Positions 14,296 to 21,645 of a stretch of 31,374 nt of DNA are shown piece by piece. A program made the translations under genes and the position numbers. The notes under the pieces are model-generated. The model was given only the letters and a program-made list of their open reading frames with translations, ran no database searches and was not told the DNA's origin. The stretch comes from a virus. The DNA lies in IMG/VR virus record IMGVR_UViG_3300043775_000010, positions 1-31,374 of that record. The stretch is one strand, 5' to 3'. Every line of letters begins with the position of its first letter. Position 1 is the stretch's first letter.

Positions 14296-14988
14296 ATTGA
14301 TCCGCTCAGCATCCTCTTTGCTGCCAATGCCTGTGTCGCTGCTATTAAGCAGGGGTGTAGTCTGTACAAGCAAGCTAAGACTTCCTTTATGGAAGTCAAA
14401 AGCACTGTCAACGAAGTCATTGGAATCGCAAAAGAGGTTAGGGGTTTCTGGGCAAAGCTGGGAGAAATGTTTGGTGCAGGTACTGCACCTGTCTCACAGG
14501 GAAAATCGCCTCAGTCTGTGGCGAAAAAGAAGGAAGTCTACGTTGCCGTTGACGAAACCCAAGTCATGGCAGACATCGTCACTCAGTTGTCCCAATTTTT
14601 CAAACTCCAAGAACAGCTTGCCGACCACATAAGGGAAGAGGAAGAAAAAAGCAAAACAGTCTACGACCCTGATGCAAACCTGATGGAAGCCGCCCTGAAG
14701 CGGGTAATGGCTCAAGACCAGATGGCATTGCTGGAGACTGAGATTAGAGAAGCGATGGTGTACGGCGCTCCTAAAGAGATGGGGGCTTTGTATAGCAAAG
14801 TGTTTGATATGCGGGATGTCATCAAGGTAGAGCAGGACAGAGCAAGGAAGAAGCGGGATGATGAATCATGGCAACGCAGGGAAGAGGAGCGACTTCTAAG
14901 GGAAAGGCAGGCGTATCTGCTGGTGACTATCCTATTCCTCCTATATATGTGGTTGCTCCTCGGCCTCTTCAGCAAGATTGGGAGATAG
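14296..14988 (+). CDS. Coiled-coil protein with C-terminal membrane anchor; probable ATT start
   Basis: The first ATG is at 14389, but the frame is open back to a TAA at 14293. The 31 codons from ATT (14296) encode a sensible amphipathic N-terminus (DPLSILFAANACVAAIKQG), so the gene probably begins at ATT with GGGGG at 14282-14286 as Shine-Dalgarno. From there the protein is 230 residues. The middle is charged and helical with likely coiled coil (LQEQLADHIREEEEKSK, DRARKKRDDESWQRREEER). One membrane helix spans residues about 206-225, followed by SKIGR. It sits at the head of the lysis block. The function is unknown; a membrane-associated structural or lysis accessory role fits. Confidence 0.65.
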   Translation: MDPLSILFAANACVAAIKQGCSLYKQAKTSFMEVKSTVNEVIGIAKEVRGFWAKLGEMFGAGTAPVSQGKSPQSVAKKKEVYVAVDETQVMADIVTQLSQFFKLQEQLADHIREEEEKSKTVYDPDANLMEAALKRVMAQDQMALLETEIREAMVYGAPKEMGALYSKVFDMRDVIKVEQDRARKKRDDESWQRREEERLLRERQAYLLVTILFLLYMWLLLGLFSKIGR

Positions 14989-14990
14989 TT

Positions 14991-15179
14991 GTGGGGTGGA
15001 TAGCTGCATTGATTTTGGTGGCGCTGATGTTACCCTTGCTAGGTATGCTGTACATGGATGTACTTGAAGCCAAGCATGATGCCAAGGTGCAGATTGAAAA
15101 GATGGAAAAACTGCGTAGAGAACTTGAACAACAGAAACGAGAACAGAACACAAATGCAGCCTCACGAAATCAACGCTGA
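14991..15179 (+). CDS. Small N-anchored coiled-coil membrane protein, GTG start
   Basis: The protein is 62 residues from the GTG at 14991, which has GGGAG at 14980-14984 and follows the preceding stop by 2 bases. The frame is open back to an ATG at 14868, but that longer form would overlap the upstream gene by 121 bases. One membrane helix (WIAALILVALMLPLLGMLYM) is followed by a charged coiled coil (IEKMEKLRRELEQQKREQ). An N-terminal anchor plus coiled coil is the layout of inner-membrane spanins, but this is shorter than usual and no outer-membrane partner is evident. It could also pair with the coiled-coil membrane protein directly upstream. Confidence 0.6.
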   Translation: MGWIAALILVALMLPLLGMLYMDVLEAKHDAKVQIEKMEKLRRELEQQKREQNTNAASRNQR

Positions 15180-15732
15180 AAACAACTTCATAATGGGGTG
15201 GTATCCTGAAGATACGGCATTCTGTGATGTTGTGCTTGATTACTACAATTCCAAAACCCCATACAGAGGTTTTTCTTCTGGGGGAGTTAATCTGGAAATA
15301 AAGGATAGTTTTGATGTTGTATGGGCAGGCGATGCAGACTTTACAGCCTTCTTTGTAAACCTCCAGAAATGCGCAGATGCGTACATAAATAAATATGAGC
15401 ACTGCAACAACCAATCTGCTTGGGCGGTTCTAGAAGACGTAAACATACAGAAGTATTTACCCCAAGGCGGGTACCACGTTTGGCATTGCGAACGAACAGG
15501 CTCATCAAGCATGACCAATACGCGTCATCTGGTTTTTATGACCTACCTGAATGACGTAACTGATGCAGGTGAGACAGAATTTTTTTACCAAAAGGCCAAG
15601 ATAAAACCAAAAAAAGGGCTGACGCTTATATGGCCTGCTGACTGGATGTTTACGCATCGTGGCGTGGCATCCCCGACACAAGAAAAAACAATAATCACGG
15701 GGTGGTTTAATTACATACCCCCAAACCTCTAG
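15154..15732 (+). CDS. 2-oxoglutarate/Fe(II)-dependent oxygenase
   Basis: The protein is 192 residues from the ATG at 15154, which overlaps the upstream gene by 26 bases; the Shine-Dalgarno is weak. Residues H111-x-E113 (in YHVWHCER) and H168 (FTHRG) form the expected 2-His-1-carboxylate iron site, with Glu in place of the usual Asp. DAGETEFF at 137-144 corresponds to the GGxTxF strand of prolyl-4-hydroxylase-like enzymes. R169 or K178 near the C-terminus could bind the 2-oxoglutarate carboxylate. The enzyme would couple decarboxylation of 2-oxoglutarate to hydroxylation of an unknown substrate. Such genes are frequent in aquatic phages. Its place between tail and lysis genes suggests it modifies a virion or envelope component. 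Confidence 0.82.
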   Translation: MQPHEINAENNFIMGWYPEDTAFCDVVLDYYNSKTPYRGFSSGGVNLEIKDSFDVVWAGDADFTAFFVNLQKCADAYINKYEHCNNQSAWAVLEDVNIQKYLPQGGYHVWHCERTGSSSMTNTRHLVFMTYLNDVTDAGETEFFYQKAKIKPKKGLTLIWPADWMFTHRGVASPTQEKTIITGWFNYIPPNL

Positions 15733-15740
15733 GAGCCTAA

Positions 15741-16253
15741 ATGATTCCAATAGTTGCATCCCTCCTCGGTAGCCTAGCCCAAAATGGGTTGACGCTACTG
15801 TCGTCTGCCATCCAAGCCAAAGGCAAAGAGGTGGTTGAGAAAACGCTTGGAGTAAAGATTCCTGACGACCCGACACCTGAAGATGTCAGCAATCTGCGTC
15901 AGTTGCAGTTTGAGCATGAGGAGCGCCTGCTTGAGTTAGGTATTGAGAAGGCCAAGATGGAATTGGCTGAATTGCAGATGTTTGCCGATGCCGCCAAGAG
16001 CGAGGACGATAACGTCACAGACCGCTGGCAGTCAGATATGAACAGTGATTCTTGGTTGTCCAAGAACATCCGCCCTATGTCGCTTATCGCCATCTTTTCA
16101 GGTTACTTTTTGTTTGCCATGATGTCTGCCTTTGGCTATAACGCCAACGAGTCTTATGTATCCTTGCTTGGGCAGTGGGGTATGCTCATCATGGGCGCAT
16201 ACTTTGGCGGTAGAACCATTGAGAAACTAGCTGAAATGAAAGGCAGAAAATGA
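15741..16253 (+). CDS. Holin, 3TM type (gene-transfer-release family)
   Basis: The protein is 170 residues; the ATG follows TAGGAG at 15730-15735. It starts with a hydrophobic segment (IPIVASLLGSLAQNGLTLL), followed by a long charged helix (residues about 40-90). The family-typical WLSKNIRPMS motif comes next, then two membrane helices (LIAIFSGYFLFAMMSAFG and LLGQWGMLIMGAYFGG). This matches the 3TM holin family (PF11351, by memory), which makes inner-membrane lesions to release endolysin. It sits directly before a second small membrane protein and the M15 peptidase, forming a lysis cassette. The stop overlaps the next start (ATGA). Confidence 0.83.
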   Translation: MIPIVASLLGSLAQNGLTLLSSAIQAKGKEVVEKTLGVKIPDDPTPEDVSNLRQLQFEHEERLLELGIEKAKMELAELQMFADAAKSEDDNVTDRWQSDMNSDSWLSKNIRPMSLIAIFSGYFLFAMMSAFGYNANESYVSLLGQWGMLIMGAYFGGRTIEKLAEMKGRK

Positions 16254-16474
16254 AAGCCAAGCTAACCTTTTTTGTGACCTTGATGGTCAGCTTTACCCTG
16301 TGCATTGTCGTTGTTGGCATGGTGGGCGTTCTAATGGCTGGACTGTTTGACGACAAGGTTGACAACGCTGAAATCTTTAAATTGATTAGCCCAGCATTTC
16401 AGACCATTGTGGGCGGCTTTATTGGCTTGCTTGCTGGCGTAAAACTGTCGCACGGCGAAACGGAGGAAAAATGA
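16250..16474 (+). CDS. Small two-helix membrane protein in the lysis cassette
   Basis: The protein is 74 residues. Two hydrophobic segments are visible: residues about 5-32 (FFVTLMVSFTLCIVVVGMVG) and about 46-66 (SPAFQTIVGGFIGLLAGVKL), with a short acidic loop (DDKVDNAE) between and a charged C-terminus. The size and twin helices suit a class II holin, an antiholin or a holin accessory. It overlaps the upstream 3TM holin (ATGA) and the downstream endolysin (ATGA at 16471-16474), so the three are translationally coupled. Function is inferred from context; no family motif is certain. Confidence 0.7.
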   Translation: MKAKLTFFVTLMVSFTLCIVVVGMVGVLMAGLFDDKVDNAEIFKLISPAFQTIVGGFIGLLAGVKLSHGETEEK

Positions 16475-16812
16475 GCTTAAGCACCGAACAAGCTGCGTTT
16501 TTGCTGGACATGTGTAAGCTAATCCAGTACGCTACAGACCAAGGATTCGTGGTGACCGGCGGGGAACTTGCCCGTACTCCCGAACAGCAAGCCATTTATT
16601 TCAAGACGGGGCGTTCCAAGACAATGAATTCCATCCATCTAAAGCGGTGCGCCATAGATTTGAATTTTTTCAAGGATGGAAAGATCATTTGGGATAAAAC
16701 AATCCTTGCCCCTCTAGGTGCATACTGGGAGACTCTGCACCCTAAAAACCGTTGGGGCGGCAACTTCAAGTCCCTTGTTGATTGCCCTCATTTTGAGCGC
16801 AATGTAGGTTAA
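16471..16812 (+). CDS. Endolysin, M15-family peptidase
   Basis: The protein is 113 residues. The SxHxxxxAxD motif is SIHLKRCAIDL, giving zinc ligands H56 and D63. The third ligand is H107 in DCPHFE, with D104 in the position of the catalytic acid. The helix TPEQQAIYFKTG and the WGGNF segment before the final histidine also fit the VanY/L-alanyl-D-glutamate peptidase type. It would cut peptide cross-bridges of peptidoglycan at the end of infection. No signal peptide is visible, so it depends on the adjacent holin(s). The ATG has GGAGG (16463-16467) and overlaps the previous stop. Cys60 replaces the more usual Leu/Val of this segment. Confidence 0.85.
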   Translation: MSLSTEQAAFLLDMCKLIQYATDQGFVVTGGELARTPEQQAIYFKTGRSKTMNSIHLKRCAIDLNFFKDGKIIWDKTILAPLGAYWETLHPKNRWGGNFKSLVDCPHFERNVG

Positions 16813-16814
16813 TC

Positions 16815-19061
16815 ATGCCCTTACAAAAACTCCAGTTCCGCCCCGGCATAAACAGAGAGAACACCTCTTATGCCAATGAGGGTGGGTACTATGCTGCCAA
16901 TAAAATTCGCTTCCGCTCTGGTCAACCAGAGAAAGTTGGCGGATGGGTAGCCGACACTGGGACAAACCTATCTGCGCTAAAGCCAACTACCGGCACTTTG
17001 TGGGGTGTTTGTCGGGCGCTGTGGAATTGGCTAAATCTGTCGGGCTACAACTTATTGGCCCTTGGCACAAATTTCAAATACTACATTCAAAGCGGCACAA
17101 ACGGTTTCTATTACGACGTTACCCCGTTGCGCACAACAACTTCGGCGGGAGAGGTCACCTTTGCCGCTTCCACTGGTTCTTTCATTATTACAGTTACCGA
17201 TGCCGGGCATGGTGCGCAAACTGGCGACTTTGTAACTTACAGCGGAGCGGTTTCTTTGGGTGGCAACATCACAGCCACGATACTGAACGCTGAGTTTCAG
17301 ATTACCTATTTAAGTTCCAACCAGTACACCATAACATCTTCAGTCGCAGCAACCGCAGGTGACTCAGGCAATGGTGGAAGCTCGGTTGTTGGCGCTTATC
17401 AAATCACAACAGGTAATGCTATTTTTACCCAGAACGTCGGTTGGGGCGCTGGTACTTGGGGTGGCGTTATTCCCGGCACAGCAACAAACCAACTTAATGG
17501 GGCTATAAATAATTCCGTCACCACAATCACGGTTGATTCAACAACAGGGTTTTCTACGCCAACCGGCACGTTATTGATCGACCAAGAAACAATTACATAT
17601 ACAGGTACAACAGGAACAACATTTACAGGCTGTACTCGCGGGGTCAGTGGCACAGGCTCAGGCGCAGCCGCCTCCCACGCCGACAATGCATCCGTTGTGC
17701 AGTCCACTACATTTACTGGTTGGGGTGTCTCGGCTCCTGCTGGTCAAGGTATTGGAGAACAGCTTCGTTTGTGGAGTCAGTCAAACTTTGGTGAGGACTT
17801 GATTTTTAATGCCCGTGGCGGTGCGCTGTATTACTGGGCAAACGCTGCGTCGGCTAATACTTTTAACCGAGGCCAATACCTTGGCCCAAGCATCGGGATT
17901 GTCACCAAAGCTGGAACTATTACCACTGACGCATCCTGCCCAACGATAGCCAACTTTGTAATGGTGTCAGATGCCTCAAGGTTTGTCCTTGCATTTGGTG
18001 TTAATGACTACGGCAGCGCCATTCAAGACCCGTTGCTCATTCGCTGGTCTGACCAAGAAAGTTTTGCTACATGGATTCCGGCTGTTACAAACCAAGCGGG
18101 TAGCTACCGACTGAGTCATGGCTCACAAATTGTGACCGTCATGCAGACCCGCCAAGAGATTTTGGTGTTGACGGACTCCGCTATATATTCCATGCAATAC
18201 CTTGGCCCACCCTATGTCTGGAGCTTCCAGATCATGGGCGACAACATATCTATTGCTGGGCCAAATGCGATAGCAACCGCTAACAACATTACATATTGGA
18301 TGGGTACGGACAAGTTCTACACGTATTCAGGTCGAGTTCAAACGCTGCCATCCACTTTGCGCGAGTACGTCTACAACGATATAAACTTAACCCAATCTTT
18401 TCAGTTTATGGCTGGCACAAACGAGGGCTACAGTGAAGTGTGGTGGCAGTATTGTTCCGCCAATTCTGATGTGATTGACCGTTACGTTATTTACAACCAT
18501 TTGGAAAACACTTGGTATTACGGTGACTGGGTTAACTACACCGGCACGGCATTCCAAGGAAGAACCGCATGGCTTGATAGTCCATTACGTGCGTATCCTA
18601 TGGCAGCAACCTACGGGGTGGCTGGTGGCAATGCAAACGCATTGCTCGTGTACCATGAAAACGGGGTGGACGACGGCACAGTTAATCCGGCTGTACCAAT
18701 TGTGGCGCAGGTCACCTCATCAGATTTTGACATTGGTGACGGGCATAACTTCGGGTTTGTCTGGAGATTGATTCCTGACTTGACTTTTGACGGCTCAAAC
18801 ATAAATGGGCCGACTGCTGTGTTCACGGTACTCCCCCGCGCTAATTCAGGTGCGCCATACGGCTCGTCAAATAACCCTGATGTTGTCAGTGCGCAGAATT
18901 ATCAGAACCAAAGAAACTACGCTATCCAAGAGTTTACCCAGCAAGTGTATGTGCGGATTCGCGGTCGTCAAATGGCGTTCAAGGTAAGCTCGTCTGAGTT
19001 AGGTGTTCAGTGGCAGTTGGGTGTACCCCGTATAGATATTCGTCCTGACGGCAGACGCTGA
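16815..19061 (+). CDS. Nozzle-like / tail stabilisation protein
   Basis: The protein is 748 residues. It begins LQKLQFRPGINRENTSYANE and has ANKIRFRSGQPEKVGGW, LWGVCRALWNWLNLSGYN and FKYYIQSGTN. This opening is common to large tail proteins of environmental podoviruses, where P22 gp10- or T7 gp12-like proteins form the tail nozzle. Two inserted beta modules interrupt the core: residues about 115-195 (VTDAGHGAQTGDFVTYSG) and about 236-297 (D-Q-E-T-I-x-Y ... C-T-R-G). The second resembles the insertion in the connector at 3639. The later core includes SIYSMQYLGPPYVWSFQIMG and ends PRIDIRPDGRR. The tail role is inferred from homology to that general class; the precise subfamily is not certain. 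Confidence 0.72.
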   Translation: MPLQKLQFRPGINRENTSYANEGGYYAANKIRFRSGQPEKVGGWVADTGTNLSALKPTTGTLWGVCRALWNWLNLSGYNLLALGTNFKYYIQSGTNGFYYDVTPLRTTTSAGEVTFAASTGSFIITVTDAGHGAQTGDFVTYSGAVSLGGNITATILNAEFQITYLSSNQYTITSSVAATAGDSGNGGSSVVGAYQITTGNAIFTQNVGWGAGTWGGVIPGTATNQLNGAINNSVTTITVDSTTGFSTPTGTLLIDQETITYTGTTGTTFTGCTRGVSGTGSGAAASHADNASVVQSTTFTGWGVSAPAGQGIGEQLRLWSQSNFGEDLIFNARGGALYYWANAASANTFNRGQYLGPSIGIVTKAGTITTDASCPTIANFVMVSDASRFVLAFGVNDYGSAIQDPLLIRWSDQESFATWIPAVTNQAGSYRLSHGSQIVTVMQTRQEILVLTDSAIYSMQYLGPPYVWSFQIMGDNISIAGPNAIATANNITYWMGTDKFYTYSGRVQTLPSTLREYVYNDINLTQSFQFMAGTNEGYSEVWWQYCSANSDVIDRYVIYNHLENTWYYGDWVNYTGTAFQGRTAWLDSPLRAYPMAATYGVAGGNANALLVYHENGVDDGTVNPAVPIVAQVTSSDFDIGDGHNFGFVWRLIPDLTFDGSNINGPTAVFTVLPRANSGAPYGSSNNPDVVSAQNYQNQRNYAIQEFTQQVYVRIRGRQMAFKVSSSELGVQWQLGVPRIDIRPDGRR

Positions 19062-19708
19062 TGGCAACGACAATCATTAACCGCTACAGACCCGTTGTTC
19101 AGCCGCGCCTGCCTGCGGCTCCCGCCCAGTACGACGCTCAGTTTATTGAGCAATATTCAAACATCCTGCGCCTGTACTTTAATCAGCTTGATAACTTGAC
19201 TGGGGTGTTGTTGGGTGAGTCTGGGGGAAGGTTTGTTCAGTTTCCTTATGGCGCGTTCTCCAGCGACCAAGACCAGACCGCTACGGCGAACACTGCCACG
19301 CTGATGACGCTTAACACTACGGACTTTGCCAATGATGTGTCGATCAGTTCGTCTGAGATCACAGTGGCAAATGCTGGTATATACAACCTTCAGTTCAGCG
19401 CCCAGTTTCAAAACACAGACACCGCCTTCCAAGATGTATATATTTGGCTACGCCAAAACGGGGTAGATATACCGGGTTCAACTGGCTTTGTATCTATTCC
19501 AAACAGACACGCCGGAACGGATGGACACACAATCGTTGGATGGAATTATTTTTTGGATATGGCGGCAAGCGATCATGTGGAAATTTATTGGTCTGTGCCT
19601 AATACTGCTGTAAGCATCCAGCATCTTGCCGCTTCTGGTACGCCAACCAAGCCGTCTACCCAGTCCGTCGTAGCTACGATGTCATTTGTATCGGCGCTCT
19701 CAACATGA
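19061..19708 (+). CDS. C1q/TNF-like jelly-roll structural protein
   Basis: The protein is 215 residues. A short N-terminal helix (QFIEQYSNILRLYFNQLDN) is followed by a beta sandwich. Key strands include GIYNLQFSAQFQNTD, VYIWLRQNGVDIPGS, SIPNRHAG, IVGWNYFLDMAASDHVEIYW and AVSIQHLAA. This strand order resembles the C1q/TNF jelly-roll found in phage head fibres and tail tips. It could trimerise through the N-terminal helix and display the jelly roll. The start overlaps the previous stop (TGATG) and the stop overlaps the next ATG. The role is inferred from fold resemblance and context. Confidence 0.7.
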   Translation: MATTIINRYRPVVQPRLPAAPAQYDAQFIEQYSNILRLYFNQLDNLTGVLLGESGGRFVQFPYGAFSSDQDQTATANTATLMTLNTTDFANDVSISSSEITVANAGIYNLQFSAQFQNTDTAFQDVYIWLRQNGVDIPGSTGFVSIPNRHAGTDGHTIVGWNYFLDMAASDHVEIYWSVPNTAVSIQHLAASGTPTKPSTQSVVATMSFVSALST

Positions 19709-20013
19709 TGCCACCAGTAAGAGAAAAGATCTACGAAGATGCGGACACCGAGGTCTTGTGCGATTACATGTGTAACCGGACAAAGGTTGCATTGCATTTG
19801 ACATTTAAAGAAGGCGCATGGACACCATCAAAGTTCAAGCGGTACAAGCAAATCTTCAAAGGTATGCTAAAAGATTTTGAAGACAAAAAGTACACAGAAG
19901 TGTATGCTACACCCTTTGAAAATGATGTAAAAGCTCAGAAGTTGATAACCATGTTTGGCTTCAAAGAATTCGCTCGTAACGGCGGGTTTGTTTTAATGAA
20001 AAGAGGAGTTTGA
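19705..20013 (+). CDS. Small GNAT-like protein
   Basis: The protein is 102 residues, starting at tandem ATGs overlapping the previous stop. The C-terminal half (YTEVYATPFENDVKAQKLI, then MFGFKEFARNGGFVLMKRG) matches the last part of an N-acetyltransferase fold: a strand, a helix and a G-F-x-E/D-x turn. The N-terminal half lacks the usual R/Q-x-x-G-x-A acetyl-CoA loop, so catalysis is doubtful. Similar short GNAT-like proteins occur among podovirus virion genes. A scaffolding or assembly role is plausible. It precedes a series of ejection-type proteins. Confidence 0.6.
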   Translation: MMPPVREKIYEDADTEVLCDYMCNRTKVALHLTFKEGAWTPSKFKRYKQIFKGMLKDFEDKKYTEVYATPFENDVKAQKLITMFGFKEFARNGGFVLMKRGV

Positions 20014-20014
20014 T

Positions 20015-21235
20015 ATGCCGCAAGCCGCACCTGTACTTGCCACCGAAGCAGCCGTTGCAACCACAATGACCGCCGCCGAGATTGCCGCAGCCCAAGCTGC
20101 TGCCGCCCATGCTGCACAAGTAGCCGCCGCACAAACACTTGCCGCTGAACAAGCCGCCGCACTTGCAGCCCAACAAGCTACCGCAGCCACAGCTACTAAC
20201 GTCGCCACTAGCGGTATTCAAACATTAGCTAAAGAAGTTAGCGGGAATATAGTGGCAGGAATGGACGCTAATCAAATAGCGTCTATCAACACACCCGTCC
20301 ATTTAGGGTATGCGGATAAAGGAAACCTTTTGGAGGTTGGCAACGCCGTTTCTACTCCGGTTGGTGCTTCTTCCGCAACCCCTTCTGCCATACCGCCTGT
20401 ACCCAACATTCCACCTGTAACTTCACAGCTACCGCCTATTGATACTGCGAAGTTTGGCACTGAGTACCTTTATTCAACAATGCCAGGCTCGGTACCTCCT
20501 ACGCTGCCTGCGTCGCCTGCTGCCCCGCTTTACAGTTTTGGATCACCATCATTGCCCGGCAAGGGAACCAACTTCCTACCGGATATTGTTCCGCAAGCCC
20601 CTGCGCCTGCTCCGGTTGTAGAAACTCCCTCCCTTGGAGGTGCAGGAACAGGGTATCGAGGACAAGCCGTACAGATTGGATCAGGAGGTGACGCTACGCC
20701 CTACACAGCGGCAGAACTACAAGCGATGCAAGGTCAGAGCCCAAGCGGAATTGAAAGTCTATTTAATCAGGGCTTGGACTTTGCCAAAAAGAACCCTTTA
20801 TCTGTGGCAACTGGCGCAAATGCGCTTGCCATGTATTTAAACAAGCCCGAGCCCTACGAAAAAGAAAAGTACAAATCAACTTTTAAGCCTGGTTTGTACA
20901 CAGGATATACACCTGTCCAACCCACCCCCTATCAACCTCAGTATGCAGGTGGTGGCTTAGCAGATCTTGGCGGCTACTCGGACGGCGGTCGTATGCTTAA
21001 AGGACCTGGAGACGGTATGTCTGACGACATTCCTGCGACAATTGCCAACAAGCAACCAGCACGCTTAGCCAACGAAGAGTTTGTAATCCCTGCCGATGTG
21101 GTTTCTCACCTCGGTAATGGCTCGTCTGAAGCCGGTGCCAAGCAGTTGTACAAAATGATGGAGCGTGTACGTAAGGCGCGTACTGGCAACAAGAAACAAG
21201 GCAAACAGATCAACCCTGAGAAGTACTTAGCTTAA
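20015..21235 (+). CDS. Ala-rich internal virion / ejection-type protein
   Basis: The protein is 406 residues; the ATG follows AGAGGAG at about 20002-20008. The first 60 residues are an Ala/Gln-rich helix (AAEIAAAQAAAAHAAQVAA). The middle is Pro-rich and disordered. The C-terminal section carries AGGGLADLGGYSDGGRMLK, GPGDGMSDDIPATI, QPARLANEEFVIPADVVSHL and AKQLYKMMERVRKARTG. This D-G-M-S-D-x-I-P-A ... E-F-V-(I/V)-P-A-D-V-V set is conserved in many phages. The exact role is not known to me. Its place next to two other low-complexity proteins and the giant polyvalent protein suggests it is packaged and ejected with DNA. Confidence 0.68.
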   Translation: MPQAAPVLATEAAVATTMTAAEIAAAQAAAAHAAQVAAAQTLAAEQAAALAAQQATAATATNVATSGIQTLAKEVSGNIVAGMDANQIASINTPVHLGYADKGNLLEVGNAVSTPVGASSATPSAIPPVPNIPPVTSQLPPIDTAKFGTEYLYSTMPGSVPPTLPASPAAPLYSFGSPSLPGKGTNFLPDIVPQAPAPAPVVETPSLGGAGTGYRGQAVQIGSGGDATPYTAAELQAMQGQSPSGIESLFNQGLDFAKKNPLSVATGANALAMYLNKPEPYEKEKYKSTFKPGLYTGYTPVQPTPYQPQYAGGGLADLGGYSDGGRMLKGPGDGMSDDIPATIANKQPARLANEEFVIPADVVSHLGNGSSEAGAKQLYKMMERVRKARTGNKKQGKQINPEKYLA

Positions 21236-21237
21236 AC

Positions 21238-21645
21238 ATGCCCCTGCACCAAGTCCACCCAAGCCAGTTGCCGCAAGTGTGGCCTATTGCTGCGCCGTTG
21301 CTTCAAAAGGCTATTGACCTTGAGCCTGAGATGATTACCATTGAGCAGGTTGAGTACTCGGTGCGGACTGGTCGGACTTTTCTGTTGGTGTGGGAAGAGC
21401 CTGATGAAGGCATCACAGGCGCTGTGACTATTGAGTTCATGGACTACCCACGCGAACGCGTGGCTCACGTCAACTTGATGGGCGGCAAACGGGTTGTTAG
21501 GAAACATGTGTTTGAAGAAGCTATGCAGTGGATGCGCAACTTCGGAGCCACTAAAGCGCAGTGTTGGGCAAGAGGCTCATTGGTTCAGATGTACGAAAAA
21601 ATGGGCATGGAAAACACCCACCAAGTTATGAGGATTAAGCTATGA
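21238..21645 (+). CDS. GNAT-family acetyltransferase-like protein
   Basis: The protein is 135 residues. The core strands (RTFLLVWEEPDEGITGAVT, then AHVNLMGGKRVVRKHVFEE) and the C-terminal GATKAQCWARGSLVQMYEKMG section follow the GNAT fold, including the tyrosine and glycine preceding the last strand. The usual acetyl-CoA pyrophosphate loop (R/Q-x-x-G-x-A) is not clear; GGKRVVRKH lies in that place. It may be a degenerate, structural version like those in podovirus internal virion modules. The gene follows the previous stop by 2 bases and overlaps the next start (ATGA). Confidence 0.65.
   Translation: MPLHQVHPSQLPQVWPIAAPLLQKAIDLEPEMITIEQVEYSVRTGRTFLLVWEEPDEGITGAVTIEFMDYPRERVAHVNLMGGKRVVRKHVFEEAMQWMRNFGATKAQCWARGSLVQMYEKMGMENTHQVMRIKL

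Noticed and set aside
14297-14632. Alternative 111-codon frame starting TTG at 14297
   Set aside because: It encodes an unstructured Ser/Leu/Lys-rich sequence and overlaps the better-supported coiled-coil gene in another frame. The in-frame reading from ATT 14296 is far more protein-like.
14868-14990. Upstream ATG extension of the small coiled-coil membrane protein
   Set aside because: It would overlap the previous gene by 121 bases, in contrast to the short overlaps elsewhere. GTG at 14991 has a good GGGAG and starts the membrane helix directly.
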